Shown: positions 1 through 7,544 of the stretch, piece after piece | Layout of the letters: each line of letters starts with the position of its first letter | Position numbering within the stretch: the first letter of the stretch is position 1 | Assembly: GCA_035690425.1 (NCBI GenBank) | Contig: DASSKO010000050.1 | Coordinates: 1-29,104 of the forward strand | Length of the DNA stretch: 29,104 nucleotides | Direction of reading: 5' to 3' | DNA from: DASSKO01 sp035690425 | GTDB taxonomy: Bacteria > Actinomycetota > Actinomycetes > Propionibacteriales > Nocardioidaceae | The notes under the pieces: generated by a model | What the model saw: only the letters and a program-made list of their open reading frames with translations | Told to the model about the DNA's origin: nothing | Database searches by the model: none | Translations under genes and position numbers: made by a program

Positions 1-1
1 C

Positions 2-484
2 CTCTGTGCTGCCACGACTCTCATCCTTCCGTGTGATGAGAGCCTCCATCAGACCCGGGGCTATTCAGTTCTTGGTGGGCTGTACTCGACCCGCGGGACC
101 CGGGCCGGCTGGCAGCTCGTCCGAAACCATCTGTCCACGAAGGCGGAGCAGCGTCTGCTGCAGATCGCACTGGGCAAGACACCCGCACCCCGTGTCTGGG
201 ATGACCTTTTCTCCGACCGTCCGTTCGCCTACCTGCGGATCAAGACCGTCACCGGTGAGTGGCTCGCCGGACTGTTCGCCGACCGCTCCTACGCAGGCGG
301 CTTTCCCCACGAAGCTGACCTGCTCTTGGAGGAGACGTGGCGGGTCTCCGACAACGGTGAAGTGCTGGAAGCGCCGCTGGGTTATCCTGTGTACATACCC
401 GCCAACCAGATCGCCTGGGTCGAAGTCGTACCCCAAGCAGCAGCACCTGAGGAGGGATCCGATGTCCGAGCGCAAGACGATTGA
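2..484 (+). CDS. DUF6338 family protein, C-terminal part (5' end outside window)
   Basis: The frame beginning at base 2 is open through the left edge and ends at TGA 482-484, giving about 160 residues with no start inside the window. The second half reads PRVWDDLFSDRPFAYLRI, then KTVTGEWLAGLF, SYAGGFPHEADLLLEETW and YPVYIPANQIAWVEVV. This pattern (a PxxWD block, 'G.w..G.f...Sya...P...dl.Lee.W', then a final strand ending in acidic and hydrophobic residues) matches my memory of the C-terminal cytosolic part of DUF6338. That family is of unknown function and usually carries N-terminal membrane segments, which would lie to the left of the window. The gene overlaps the next start (ATG 462) by 23 bases, so the two are probably co-translated. 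Family assignment is from remembered pattern only; no biochemical role is known to me. Confidence 0.7.
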   Translation, partial: LCAATTLILPCDESLHQTRGYSVLGGLYSTRGTRAGWQLVRNHLSTKAEQRLLQIALGKTPAPRVWDDLFSDRPFAYLRIKTVTGEWLAGLFADRSYAGGFPHEADLLLEETWRVSDNGEVLEAPLGYPVYIPANQIAWVEVVPQAAAPEEGSDVRAQDD

Positions 485-635
485 ACCGTCGGGCTTGGAG
501 AAGAAGGGTGGGTACACCGGCGGAGGGTCGGCATCCCAGGCTCGCCCACCCGCTCGCCTGCCAAGCGCAAGTCACCGACCGTCCTCCAGCGGCACCGGCA
601 AGGGCTCCGACGCGCAAGGTTCCAATAAGGAGTAG
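462..635 (+). CDS. Small 57-aa basic, low-complexity protein coupled to the DUF6338 gene
   Basis: The ATG at 462 lies seven bases after a strong GGAGG ribosome site (452-456) and inside the 3' end of the DUF6338 gene, in a different frame. The product starts MSERKTIEPSGLEKKGGYTG and is then Ser/Gly/Pro/Arg rich, ending GSDAQGSNKE. It has no membrane segment, no cysteine and no recognisable fold; it looks disordered. The strong ribosome site and the overlap make it a convincing real gene rather than a chance frame. The tight overlap suggests it works with, or is made in fixed ratio to, the DUF6338 membrane protein. I know of no function. Confidence 0.65.
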   Translation: MSERKTIEPSGLEKKGGYTGGGSASQARPPARLPSASHRPSSSGTGKGSDAQGSNKE

Positions 636-838
636 CTGCCTCGGCGGCGCCCACAGCTGCCGCGCTCGCGGCCAGCGACAACATCAGGCGATAACGACAA
701 GCGGCAGCCGCCCAGCGCACAGCACCGACAGCGCCTACGGCGCGTGGATCAGCAGCATCTGGTCGACATGGCCGATGATCTCGTCCTTGAACTCTCCTTG
801 ATCCTTCAGCGACATAACCCGGTAGGCAATGCTCCCCC
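636..838. other. Stretch with no supported gene
   Basis: Between the small DUF6338 partner and the antiporter fragment I find no frame with a credible start, codon pattern or family match. A short minus-strand frame starting MSLKDQGEFKDEIIGHVDQM and stopping after 26 residues (about 803-723) looks protein-like, but it is too short and has no recognisable full-length context. The stretch is best read as eroded DNA. Confidence 0.5.
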
Positions 839-968
839 GCGCGGTGGTTTCGTCGACCGACGCGGCTGCGGTCTTCTCCGTCCTCCACCGGCTGCCGGTC
901 CGGCGGCGCATGCGGGCGACCCTGGAGGTGGAGCCGGGCTTCAACGACCTGCCGATGACGTGGCTGGT
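839..968 (+). pseudogene. Fragment of a cation/proton antiporter gene
   Basis: This segment translates as AVVSSTDAAAVFSVLHRLPV, then RRRMRATLEVEPGFNDLP. It corresponds to residues ~125-167 of the intact antiporter at 2318-3841 (SSTDAAAVFSVLRRLPV...ATLEAESGFNDPP). The match extends to DNA: 839-950 aligns without gaps to 2691-2802 with about ten mismatches by eye, roughly nine in ten identical. Similarity fades after about 968, and nothing upstream of 839 matches the rest of an antiporter. It is therefore an isolated internal piece covering the STD and FND ion-path motifs, with no start and no membrane scaffold. The second motif is altered to FNDLP. It cannot encode a transporter. Confidence 0.8.
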
Positions 969-1056
969 GATGAGCCGTCAGGTCGCCGTTCCTCCGGGGT
1001 CAGATCGAGGTCCAACCCAGCGATCGCGAACGTCTTCAGACACGGACTGAGCTTTC

Positions 1057-1448
1057 TCAGATCGCAGCAGCTATGTCTGTCTGAGCGAACTCGTCGCCCT
1101 TGAAAAGCAGCGGCTCGCCGAGGAGACGCGCCAAGGCGTAAGCGAAGCAGTCGCCGAAGTTCAGTCCCGCCGGGTGCCGTCCCTTGCGGAAGCGCCGCCA
1201 CGCATCCACGGCCAGCCGGACCTGCCCGTCGTCGACTGGATGGATGCGGATCCTGGCTTGCTCGATGAGGGACTCGAGGTCTCGAGCCGCCTCTCGCCCC
1301 TGTCGCACCTCGACCACGATGGCGGTCTCCACAGCATTGACCGTCGACAGTTACGGCGCCCCGGAACTCTCGAGTAGGCGGAGACATAGCGCTCCGCGTC
1401 AGGCTCGCCGAGTACGACGGCGACGAGTGCCGAAGTGTCGACGACCAT
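1057..1448 (-). pseudogene. vapC: VapC-type PIN-domain toxin gene, frameshifted
   Basis: Translation from ATG 1448 gives MVVDTSALVAVVLGEPDAER, the start of a PIN-domain ribonuclease, but the frame then degenerates. The rest of the protein appears in another frame: LSTVNAVETAIVVEV, WRRFRKGRHPAGLNFGDCFA, then GEPLLFKGDEFAQTDIAAAI, ending at TGA 1059-1057. All expected acidic PIN positions (D of VVDTS, E of NAVE, D of NFGD, D of KGDEF) survive, split over the two frames. A length change between about 1345 and 1380 is needed to join them. The downstream frame also meets a TAA at 1353-1351, so either the lesion sits right there or there are two lesions. The family degrades specific RNAs and is inhibited by the VapB encoded just upstream. 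As written, the toxin is dead; a sequencing error is the alternative. Confidence 0.8.
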
Positions 1449-1450
1449 GC

Positions 1451-1705
1451 TCAAACGGGAAGGCCGTCGGAGTCATAACCAAGGATCTCGGCCTCGGACC
1501 GCTGGTCGATCTCGGCGCGCGTTCGACCGCGTTGGATGATCTCAGTCAGCCGGTCGCGCTCGGCAGGGCCGCGCCGCTGGTGTCTAACTCTGGCCAGGCG
1601 TTCCTCGATCGCGACCCGCGCGGCCACGGTGATCGACTCGCCGGTCGCAGCGGCCAGCTCACGGGCCAGACGGTCGGTGTCCGGATCCTTGATGTTGAGC
1701 GCCAC
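1451..1705 (-). CDS. vapB: VapB-type antitoxin (Rv0623-like / PSK transcription-factor family)
   Basis: Starting at GTG 1705, the 84-aa product reads VALNIKDPDTDRLARELAAA, then TGESITVAARVAIEERLAR, and ends EAEILGYDSDGLPV. The 'ALNIKdpeTdrLareLA..TGESIT.Av..Al.eRL' opening and the 'eILGYDe.GLP' ending are hallmarks of the VapB antitoxins that pair with PIN toxins. The N-terminal part is the DNA-binding and autoregulatory section; the C-terminal tail wraps the toxin. The start was chosen by family length. No clean Shine-Dalgarno precedes the GTG, and the GGAGG-like stretch upstream suits an out-of-frame ATG instead. Its TGA (1453-1451) lies two bases before the vapC ATG, the normal operon layout. 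With the toxin broken, this is probably an orphan antitoxin. Confidence 0.85.
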   Translation of the reverse strand: MALNIKDPDTDRLARELAAATGESITVAARVAIEERLARVRHQRRGPAERDRLTEIIQRGRTRAEIDQRSEAEILGYDSDGLPV

Positions 1706-1902
1706 AGGAGGAAAACTAGCATCTTCCAATCTTCCTCCCTCGGCAGAAGCAGTACGCGCGCAGCCGTCGCACGACCGACGTCCATGCCGGGCCGCGCCGC
1801 CAGCTCTTCGCTCCACGCCACGCAGCACAGGGAGCGATCAGCCGCCGACTTTTCACCGGTAGCCTGACAGCCCGCAGCCCCGACCGACGGCAAGGTGACG
1901 AC

Positions 1903-2262
1903 GTGGCACACCAGCTGGCTCGTGCAGCGGCACTGGTGCTGAGCCTGTTGTTCGTGGGACTTGCCACCTCGATGCCAGCGGCGTCGGCGCCCATTGTCGC
2001 TTGTCCCACTGTGTCGGCAGTCGCCGACCTCAGCGACCACGACGACGCCACGGCCGTGCGCGTCTCACCGCCCGCCAACTGCCAGGCCAGGCTCGCCGGG
2101 CCCGGTCATCTGCTGCAGCTTGCTCCCCTGCCCGTCATGGTGGAGTTGCCGCACCCGACCGCACGTCGGACCCGCTCCCACCGCACGGGAACCGAGCTCC
2201 TCGACGATCGCCATGCGTTCTCCGCGGGGCCACGCGCGCCGCCCCACCTCCTCGTGACCTGA
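1903..2262 (+). CDS. Small predicted secreted protein, unknown function
   Basis: The GTG at 1903 follows an AAGGTG-like ribosome site. The 119-aa product opens with a short basic stretch, a hydrophobic core (ALVLSLLFVGLATS) and an Ala-x-Ala-type end (MPAASA), a typical Sec signal peptide with cleavage near residue 29. The mature part of about 90 residues contains two cysteines and is rich in Pro, His and Arg. It has no motif I recognise. Third-position G/C is high but less consistent than in neighbouring housekeeping genes. It lies 55 bases before the antiporter on the same strand and might share its transcript. A chance frame is possible, but the signal peptide argues for a real gene. Confidence 0.5.
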   Translation: MAHQLARAAALVLSLLFVGLATSMPAASAPIVACPTVSAVADLSDHDDATAVRVSPPANCQARLAGPGHLLQLAPLPVMVELPHPTARRTRSHRTGTELLDDRHAFSAGPRAPPHLLVT

Positions 2263-2317
2263 GCACCTGCACGCCACATCCCCGACCGAGTCCCTCGGGT
2301 CGCTGGAGGCATCCCTT

Positions 2318-3841
2318 GTGACTGTCAACGAGCTCTATCCCGCCCTGGCCGCAGCCTGCCTGGTGGTGCTGACCGCGGTGGTCGCGGTGCGCCTGTCGTC
2401 CCGGCTCGGTCTGCCGACGCTGCTGATCTACCTGGCCATCGGGCTGCTGATCGGGGAGTCGGGCCTCGGCCTGCGCTTCGACGATGCCGACCTCACCCAG
2501 ACGCTCGGGATGGCCGCACTCGCCGTCATCCTCGCCGAAGGTGGTCTCACCACGAAGTGGTCGGTGACCCGCCCGGTGGTCGGACCTTCCGCCGTACTCG
2601 CGAGCGCCGGGGTAGCGGTCAGTGTGGGCGTCACCGCCACGATCGCGTTCCTGGTCCTCGACGTCGACGTCCGCACCGCCGTGCTGCTCGGCGCAGTGGT
2701 GTCGTCGACCGACGCGGCCGCGGTCTTCTCCGTGCTCCGCCGGCTGCCCGTCCGGCGGCGCATGCGGGCGACCCTGGAGGCGGAGTCGGGGTTCAACGAC
2801 CCGCCCGTGATCATCCTGGTCACGATCGTGGTCTCGGACGCGTGGGAGCAGGCCAACATCTGGGTCGGTCTCGGTCAGATGCTTTTCCAGCTCGTCGTGG
2901 GTGCCCTGGTCGGGCTGGTGGTGGCACGGCTCGGCCAGACCTTGCTGTCGCGGAGCGCGCTGCCGGCCGCTGGCCTGTATCCGCTGGCCACGATGGCGAT
3001 CGCGCTGCTTGCGTTCGCCGTCGCCGGCACCGCGGGCGCCTCCGGCATCACCGCCGTCTACGTCGCCGGCCTGTGGCTGGGCAACGCACCGCTGCCGCAC
3101 CGCGGCGCCACTCTCGGCTTCGCGGAGGGGTTGGCCTGGTTCTCCCAGATCGGGCTGTTCGTGCTGCTCGGCCTGCTCGCCAGCCCCACTCGGCTGCCGG
3201 ACGCGTTGCTACCCGCCCTCATCGTCGGCGGCGGGTTGCTGCTGATCGCCCGGCCGATCTCGGTCGCGCTGTGCCTCACGCCGTTTCGGGTGCCGCTGCG
3301 CGAGCAGGCGTTCATGTCCTGGGCGGGCCTGCGCGGCGCCGTTCCCATCGTCGTCGCCACCATCCCGCTGAGCGCCGGGCTGCCGGCCGCCGCACGGGTG
3401 TTCGACGTGGTCTTCCTGCTGGTGGTCGTCTTCACGCTGATCCAGGGACCGACCCTGCCGGTGCTCGCCAGACGTCTGGGTGTCACCGAGGAGGTGGACA
3501 CCCGGGAGATGGAGATCGACTCCGCGCCATTGGAGACCGTGGGCGGCAGCCTCGTGCAGCTCACCGTGCCGCGCGGGTCCCAGCTCGTCGGCGTGTGGCT
3601 GGACGACCTGCGGCTGCCCGCAGGGGCCGCGGTGACGCTGATCGTGCGCGGCGACGCGACCCTGGTGCCCGACCGGCACACCGTCCTCGCTCCCGGCGAC
3701 CATCTGCTGTTGGTGGTCACCGAGTCAGTGCGCAGCACCGCGGAGCGCAGGCTGCGGGCGATCGACCGCGCCGGCAGGCTGGCGGAGTGGAAGGGCGAGT
3801 ACGGCGACGAGGGCGGCCGACAACACAGGCTGACGCGCTGA
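2318..3841 (+). CDS. NhaP/CvrA-type cation:proton antiporter with RCK-C (TrkA-C) domain
   Basis: This 507-aa inner-membrane protein exchanges K+ or Na+ for protons (CPA1 family; the ion cannot be told from sequence). Residues ~5-385 hold about twelve hydrophobic segments with the family motifs SSTDAAAVFSVL (~128-139), ESGFNDPPVI (~158-167) and the conserved SWAGLRGAVPIVVATIPL (~334-351). Residues ~405-485 are soluble and read VQLTVPRGSQLVGVWLDDLR followed by GDHLLLVV, a TrkA-C/RCK-C regulatory domain like that of KefC/NhaP2-type antiporters, probably sensing a nucleotide or other ligand. The length is normal for the class. The GTG start at 2318 begins directly at the first membrane helix; no strong ribosome site is visible. 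A decayed copy of its central part lies 1.85 kb upstream. Confidence 0.9.
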   Translation: MTVNELYPALAAACLVVLTAVVAVRLSSRLGLPTLLIYLAIGLLIGESGLGLRFDDADLTQTLGMAALAVILAEGGLTTKWSVTRPVVGPSAVLASAGVAVSVGVTATIAFLVLDVDVRTAVLLGAVVSSTDAAAVFSVLRRLPVRRRMRATLEAESGFNDPPVIILVTIVVSDAWEQANIWVGLGQMLFQLVVGALVGLVVARLGQTLLSRSALPAAGLYPLATMAIALLAFAVAGTAGASGITAVYVAGLWLGNAPLPHRGATLGFAEGLAWFSQIGLFVLLGLLASPTRLPDALLPALIVGGGLLLIARPISVALCLTPFRVPLREQAFMSWAGLRGAVPIVVATIPLSAGLPAAARVFDVVFLLVVVFTLIQGPTLPVLARRLGVTEEVDTREMEIDSAPLETVGGSLVQLTVPRGSQLVGVWLDDLRLPAGAAVTLIVRGDATLVPDRHTVLAPGDHLLLVVTESVRSTAERRLRAIDRAGRLAEWKGEYGDEGGRQHRLTR

Positions 3842-3851
3842 CATGACCGGA

Positions 3852-3871
3852 CCTGCACCCCACTATGCAGG
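3852..3871. terminator. Short hairpin between convergent antiporter and CorC-like genes
   Basis: CCTGCA (3852-3857) pairs with TGCAGG (3866-3871) around an 8-base loop in the short gap between two convergent genes. The stem is only six base pairs and has no T-run, so it is a weak candidate supported mainly by position. Confidence 0.35.
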
Positions 3872-3905
3872 GCAATGCTCACGTGCCGACAGGAGACCAG
3901 GCGCC

Positions 3906-5207
3906 TCACACCTCGGCGGCCTCTTCCACACTCGGGCGGGCGGTGACCTGGATCCGCGAGATCCGCAGGCCGTCGAGCTCGAGCACCGTCAGCTTGTGGC
4001 CGTCGTACTCGACGACGTCGCCGGCCTCGGGAAGCCGGCCCAGCTGTGACACGACGTACCCGGCGACGGTCTCGTAGGGGCCCTGCGGCAGCTCGATGGC
4101 GGTCTCGTCCTCGAAGTCGTCGAGGTTGAGCAGACCGTCCACCTCGACGTCACCGCTGATGTGCCGGGTGGTCTCGGTCGTCTGCCTGTCGTACTCGTCC
4201 CGGATGTCACCGACGAGCTCCTCGACCAGGTCCTCCAGCGTGACGATGCCCGCCGTGCCGCCGTACTCGTCCATCACGATCGCGAGGTGGGAGCCGTCGC
4301 GCCGCATGTCGGTGAGCGCCGCGAGCAGCTGCCGGGTGGACGGCAGCGTGATCACGTCGCGCATGATGTCGCCGACGTGCACCGAGCGGCCGTTGATGTC
4401 GGGGGCGATCAGGTCACGCACGTGCACGAACCCCACGACGTCGTCGGCGGAGTCCCGGATCACCGGGTAGCGCGAGTGCGGCTGCTCCAGCGCGAGCTTG
4501 ATCGCCTTGTAGACCGGCATCGTCGACTCGATGAAATCCACCTCGGTGCGCGGGATCATCACCTCGCGGATCTGCCGGTCGCCGGCCTCGAAGACGTCGG
4601 TGACGATCTGGCGCTCCTCCTCGCCCAGCGTCTCGTGCCCGCTGACCATCTCCCGCAGCTCCTCCTCGCTCATCGTCTCCCGGGACGCCGTGGGGTCTCC
4701 GCCGAGGACGCGTACGACGAGGTTGGTCGACACCGAGAGCAGCCAGATGACCGGGCGGACGATCTTGGCGATCCGATCGACCAGCGGCGCGAGCGCCAGC
4801 GCGAAGCCCTCCGCCCGCTGCAGCGCCAGCCGCTTGGCGGCCAGCTCACCCAGCACGATCGAGACGTAGGAGATCGCGATCGTGATGAGCACCAGCGCGA
4901 GAGTGTCGGCGAGACCCTCGGTCATCCCCCGGCGCTGCAGCACCGGGGAGAGGTCGTCGGCGAGCGTCGCCCCACCGAACGCGGCGGACAGGAAGCCCAT
5001 CAGCGTGACACCGATCTGCACCGCGGACAGGAAACGGTTGGGGTCCTCGGCCACCCGAGCCACGGTCGCGCCCCGCTTGCCGCGCTGGGCCAGCGACTTG
5101 ATCTGGCCCTCGCGCAGGGAGACCAGGGCAATCTCGGCCGCGGCGAACACACCGCCGATGAGGACGAAGAGCAGGATCAGACCGACGTTGAGGAGCGTGC
5201 CACTCAC
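3906..5207 (-). CDS. CNNM/CorC (hemolysin C) family membrane protein: DUF21, CBS pair, CorC_HlyC
   Basis: This 433-aa protein has an N-terminal DUF21 membrane domain (~1-195, three to four hydrophobic segments from LLNVGLILLFVLIGGVFAAA). A CBS pair follows (~210-330; MIPRTEVDFIE, HSRYPVI, VGFVHVRDLI), then the loop DEYGGTAGIVTLEDLVEELV and a C-terminal CorC_HlyC domain (~345-425). Bacterial relatives are linked to Mg2+ (and Co2+) export or homeostasis; 'hemolysin' is a historical misnomer. The CBS pair normally binds adenine nucleotides. I chose GTG 5207 because a TGGAGG site lies eight bases upstream and residues begin right before the first helix; an upstream ATG (5240) would add a non-conserved proline-rich leader. 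It is a single gene, convergent with the antiporter and divergent from the acetyltransferase. Confidence 0.9.
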   Translation of the reverse strand: MSGTLLNVGLILLFVLIGGVFAAAEIALVSLREGQIKSLAQRGKRGATVARVAEDPNRFLSAVQIGVTLMGFLSAAFGGATLADDLSPVLQRRGMTEGLADTLALVLITIAISYVSIVLGELAAKRLALQRAEGFALALAPLVDRIAKIVRPVIWLLSVSTNLVVRVLGGDPTASRETMSEEELREMVSGHETLGEEERQIVTDVFEAGDRQIREVMIPRTEVDFIESTMPVYKAIKLALEQPHSRYPVIRDSADDVVGFVHVRDLIAPDINGRSVHVGDIMRDVITLPSTRQLLAALTDMRRDGSHLAIVMDEYGGTAGIVTLEDLVEELVGDIRDEYDRQTTETTRHISGDVEVDGLLNLDDFEDETAIELPQGPYETVAGYVVSQLGRLPEAGDVVEYDGHKLTVLELDGLRISRIQVTARPSVEEAAEV

Positions 5208-5391
5208 CGACTGGCCTCCACGGGCCGGCGGCGAGGGCACTGGGTACTACAGGACTCGTCCATACTCCTCAGCGTAGGACAGCCGACGACCACCTGGCAG
5301 CCCCGCCGGGAGGCCGAAGGGCCCCAGCCCGGCGGCGCATCGGCACCGCAATCGGGTTGCCCGCAGGCGCTCACTGCCCGATAGTGGCGCG

Positions 5392-6519
5392 ATGCGCTTC
5401 CCCGACGCCGTGCCCGTGCTCTCCGACGGCGCTCACGGCGGGGTGACGCTGCGCGCGCACCGGCTCGACGACGTCCCCCGGGTCGTGGAGCAGTGCAACG
5501 ACCCGCTCAGTGTGGCCTGGACGACCGTGCCGACGCCCTACGGCCCCGCGGACGCGACCGAGTGGATCGCCACGATGATCCCGAAGGCGTGGGGCGACGA
5601 GACCGACCTGTGCTTCGCCATCGAGCACGACGGGCGGTTCGCCGGGTCGGCAAGCCTGCGCCCGCACGGTGGCGGAGAGGCCGAGGTGGGATTCGGCCTG
5701 CACCCCGACGCCCGCGGCAAGCGAGTGATGCGCCGGGCGCTGGACCTGTTGCTGGACTGGGGCTTCGGCGAGCAGGGGTACGCCGTGGTGCACTGGCGGG
5801 CCAATGCGGGCAACTGGGCGTCCCGACGTACCGCGTGGGCCGTGGGATTCTCCTTCGGACCCACGATCCCTCGGCTGCTGGAGCAGCGCGGTGAGCGTCA
5901 CGACGGCTGGACCGGGTGGATCGGTGCCGACGACGCGCGCGAGCCGCGGAGCCCCTGGCTGCGGGTGCCGGAGCTGGAGACGCCACGGCTGCGGCTGCGG
6001 GCGTGGCAGGACCGCGACGCCGCGCGGATCGTCGAAGCGGCCAACGACCCCCTGCTGCGTCACTTCATCCCGGAGACCCCGCTGCCGCGCGAGGTCGGCG
6101 CCGTGCCGGACTATCTGCACCGGGTGCACCTGATGGCCGCCGACGGGATCCGGATGGCCTGGTGCGTGGCCGACCGGGAGACCGACCAGGCGCTGGCGAA
6201 CGTGGCGCTGTTCGACCTCGAGGGACCCGAGGACGAGGGCTCCGGCCAGGTCGGCTACTGGGCGCACCCGGACGCCCGCGGACGCGGGGTCATGACCGAG
6301 GCCCTGCGGCGGGTCGCAGACTGGTCACTGGGTCGCGTCGGCGAGGGCGGCCTCGGGCTGCGCCGGCTGTATCTGCTCACCGCGGCCAGCAACACCACGT
6401 CCCGCCGACTCGCCGAGCAGACAGGGTTCGTGCACGTCGGCACCGAGCGCCGCGCTGCCCCGACCGGCACCGACCGGTACGACGACAACGCGGTCTACGA
6501 CCGGCTGCGCACTGACTGA
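5392..6519 (+). CDS. Tandem-domain GNAT N-acetyltransferase (RimJ/RimL type)
   Basis: The 375-aa protein contains two GNAT folds in a row: ~15-180 (VTLRAHRLDDVPRVVE ... VGFGLHPDARGKRVMRRALD ... VHWRANAGNWASRRTAWAVG) and ~195-373 (LRLRAWQDRDAARIVE ... VGYWAHPDARGRGVMTEALR ... LLTAASNTTSRRLAEQTGF). Each half has the 'N..S.r.A...GF' end typical of RimJ/RimL acetyltransferases, which move acetyl from acetyl-CoA to an amine, often a protein N-terminus or small molecule. The second half keeps a good pyrophosphate loop (ARGRGV). In the first half the loop is ARGKRV, replacing the usual second glycine, so that copy may not bind acetyl-CoA well. The substrate is unknown. The ribosome site is weak; ATG 5392 is the only start that keeps the whole first domain. 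Confidence 0.88.
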   Translation: MRFPDAVPVLSDGAHGGVTLRAHRLDDVPRVVEQCNDPLSVAWTTVPTPYGPADATEWIATMIPKAWGDETDLCFAIEHDGRFAGSASLRPHGGGEAEVGFGLHPDARGKRVMRRALDLLLDWGFGEQGYAVVHWRANAGNWASRRTAWAVGFSFGPTIPRLLEQRGERHDGWTGWIGADDAREPRSPWLRVPELETPRLRLRAWQDRDAARIVEAANDPLLRHFIPETPLPREVGAVPDYLHRVHLMAADGIRMAWCVADRETDQALANVALFDLEGPEDEGSGQVGYWAHPDARGRGVMTEALRRVADWSLGRVGEGGLGLRRLYLLTAASNTTSRRLAEQTGFVHVGTERRAAPTGTDRYDDNAVYDRLRTD

Positions 6520-6543
6520 GCTTCTCCGCGATCCGCCGTACCC

Positions 6544-6574
6544 GCCGCCGTCACCGGTCAGGACTGACGGCGGC
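6544..6574. terminator. Bidirectional hairpin between acetyltransferase and etfA
   Basis: GCCGCCGTCA (6544-6553) pairs perfectly with TGACGGCGGC (6565-6574) around an 11-base loop, a 10-bp GC-rich stem between convergent genes. Its right arm lies inside the last codons of etfA. There is no T-run, which is common for actinobacterial terminators. It marks the left end of the methyl-catabolism island. Confidence 0.65.
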
Positions 6575-7544
6575 GGATCTCGGCGTTGACCGCGGGCACG
6601 ATCTCGTGCAGGTCACCGATCACGGCGTAGTGCGCCTTGGTGACCATCGGCGCGTCGGCGTCGGTGTTGATCGCGACGATCGTCTTGGCGCTCGCGCACC
6701 CCGCCCAGTGCTGGATGGCGCCGCTGATGCCGCAGGCCAGATACAGGTCCGGAGAGATCCGGCTGCCGGTCTGTCCCACCTGCTCGTGATGCGGCCGCCA
6801 GCCCAGGCTCGTCACCACCCGGGACACCCCGAGGGAGCCGCCGAGCAGCTCGGTCAGCTCCAGCAGGTCGGTGAAGCCGTCGGAGCCGCCGACCCCGCGA
6901 CCGGCACCGACGACCACCCGCGCATCGGTCAGGGCCGAGGTGTCGTCGGCCGGCGCCGCCTCGGTGCGCACCACCTGGGCCCGCAGGTCCGCGGCACCGA
7001 TCGTCGGCGAGTACGCCGTGAGCTCGGGGTCGGTCGCCTGCTCCGCCGGCGCGGGGTCACAGGCGTGGCCGGCCACCGACAGGACCGCGACGTGGTCGTC
7101 GAGGCGCATCTCCTCCAGGGCGGTGCCGCCGACCACCTGGCGGGTGACCTGCACCGGCTGCACCGAGTCGGCCGCCACCACGTTGGCCGCCATCGCGACC
7201 CCCATCCGGGTCGCGACGTGGGCCAGGATCTCGTTGCCTCGCGGCGTACCGGCCGCGAGCACGGTCTGCGCCGAGTGTGCCTTCGCGACATCGATCACCG
7301 CGGCCGCCCACGCCGCCGCGGCGTACCCGCTCAGCCGCTCGTCGACCGCGTGGTGGGCCACCGCCACGCCCTGCTCACCGAGCTGTTGCACGAGCGGCGC
7401 CTCGACCTCGGCGTCGATCGGCCCCACCACGACGGCGTGCACGGAGTCACCGAGCCGGCCCGCCAGTCCGCGGGCGAATGTCAGGGCCTCCCGAGAGACC
7501 AGGGTGGCGCCCTGGCCGTCGGTCTCCACCAGCACCAGGATCAT
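6558..7544 (-). CDS. etfA: Electron transfer flavoprotein, alpha subunit
   Basis: EtfA (328 aa) pairs with EtfB to form a soluble FAD/AMP heterodimer that carries electrons from flavin dehydrogenases to the membrane ETF:quinone oxidoreductase. The N-terminal half (MILVLVETDG...) is the ETF fold. The C-terminal FAD domain (~205-325) shows the signature run: GRGVGGSDGF, then SLGVSRVVTSLGWRPHHEQV, GQTGSRISPDLYLACGISGA and TIVAINTDADAPM, ending with VIGDLHEIVP. Length is normal. ATG 7544 overlaps the etfB stop in an ATGA arrangement, so translation is coupled. Position behind a dimethylglycine-dehydrogenase-like gene argues for a dedicated ETF rather than the housekeeping beta-oxidation pair. No ETF:quinone oxidoreductase gene is in the window, so electrons must leave through one encoded elsewhere. 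Confidence 0.95.
   Translation of the reverse strand: MILVLVETDGQGATLVSREALTFARGLAGRLGDSVHAVVVGPIDAEVEAPLVQQLGEQGVAVAHHAVDERLSGYAAAAWAAAVIDVAKAHSAQTVLAAGTPRGNEILAHVATRMGVAMAANVVAADSVQPVQVTRQVVGGTALEEMRLDDHVAVLSVAGHACDPAPAEQATDPELTAYSPTIGAADLRAQVVRTEAAPADDTSALTDARVVVGAGRGVGGSDGFTDLLELTELLGGSLGVSRVVTSLGWRPHHEQVGQTGSRISPDLYLACGISGAIQHWAGCASAKTIVAINTDADAPMVTKAHYAVIGDLHEIVPAVNAEIRRRQS

Noticed and set aside
723..803. Short minus-strand frame starting MSLKDQGEFKDEIIGHVDQM
   Set aside because: Only 26 codons; it looks protein-like but has no family match, no adjacent continuation and no clear ribosome site, so I do not call a gene.
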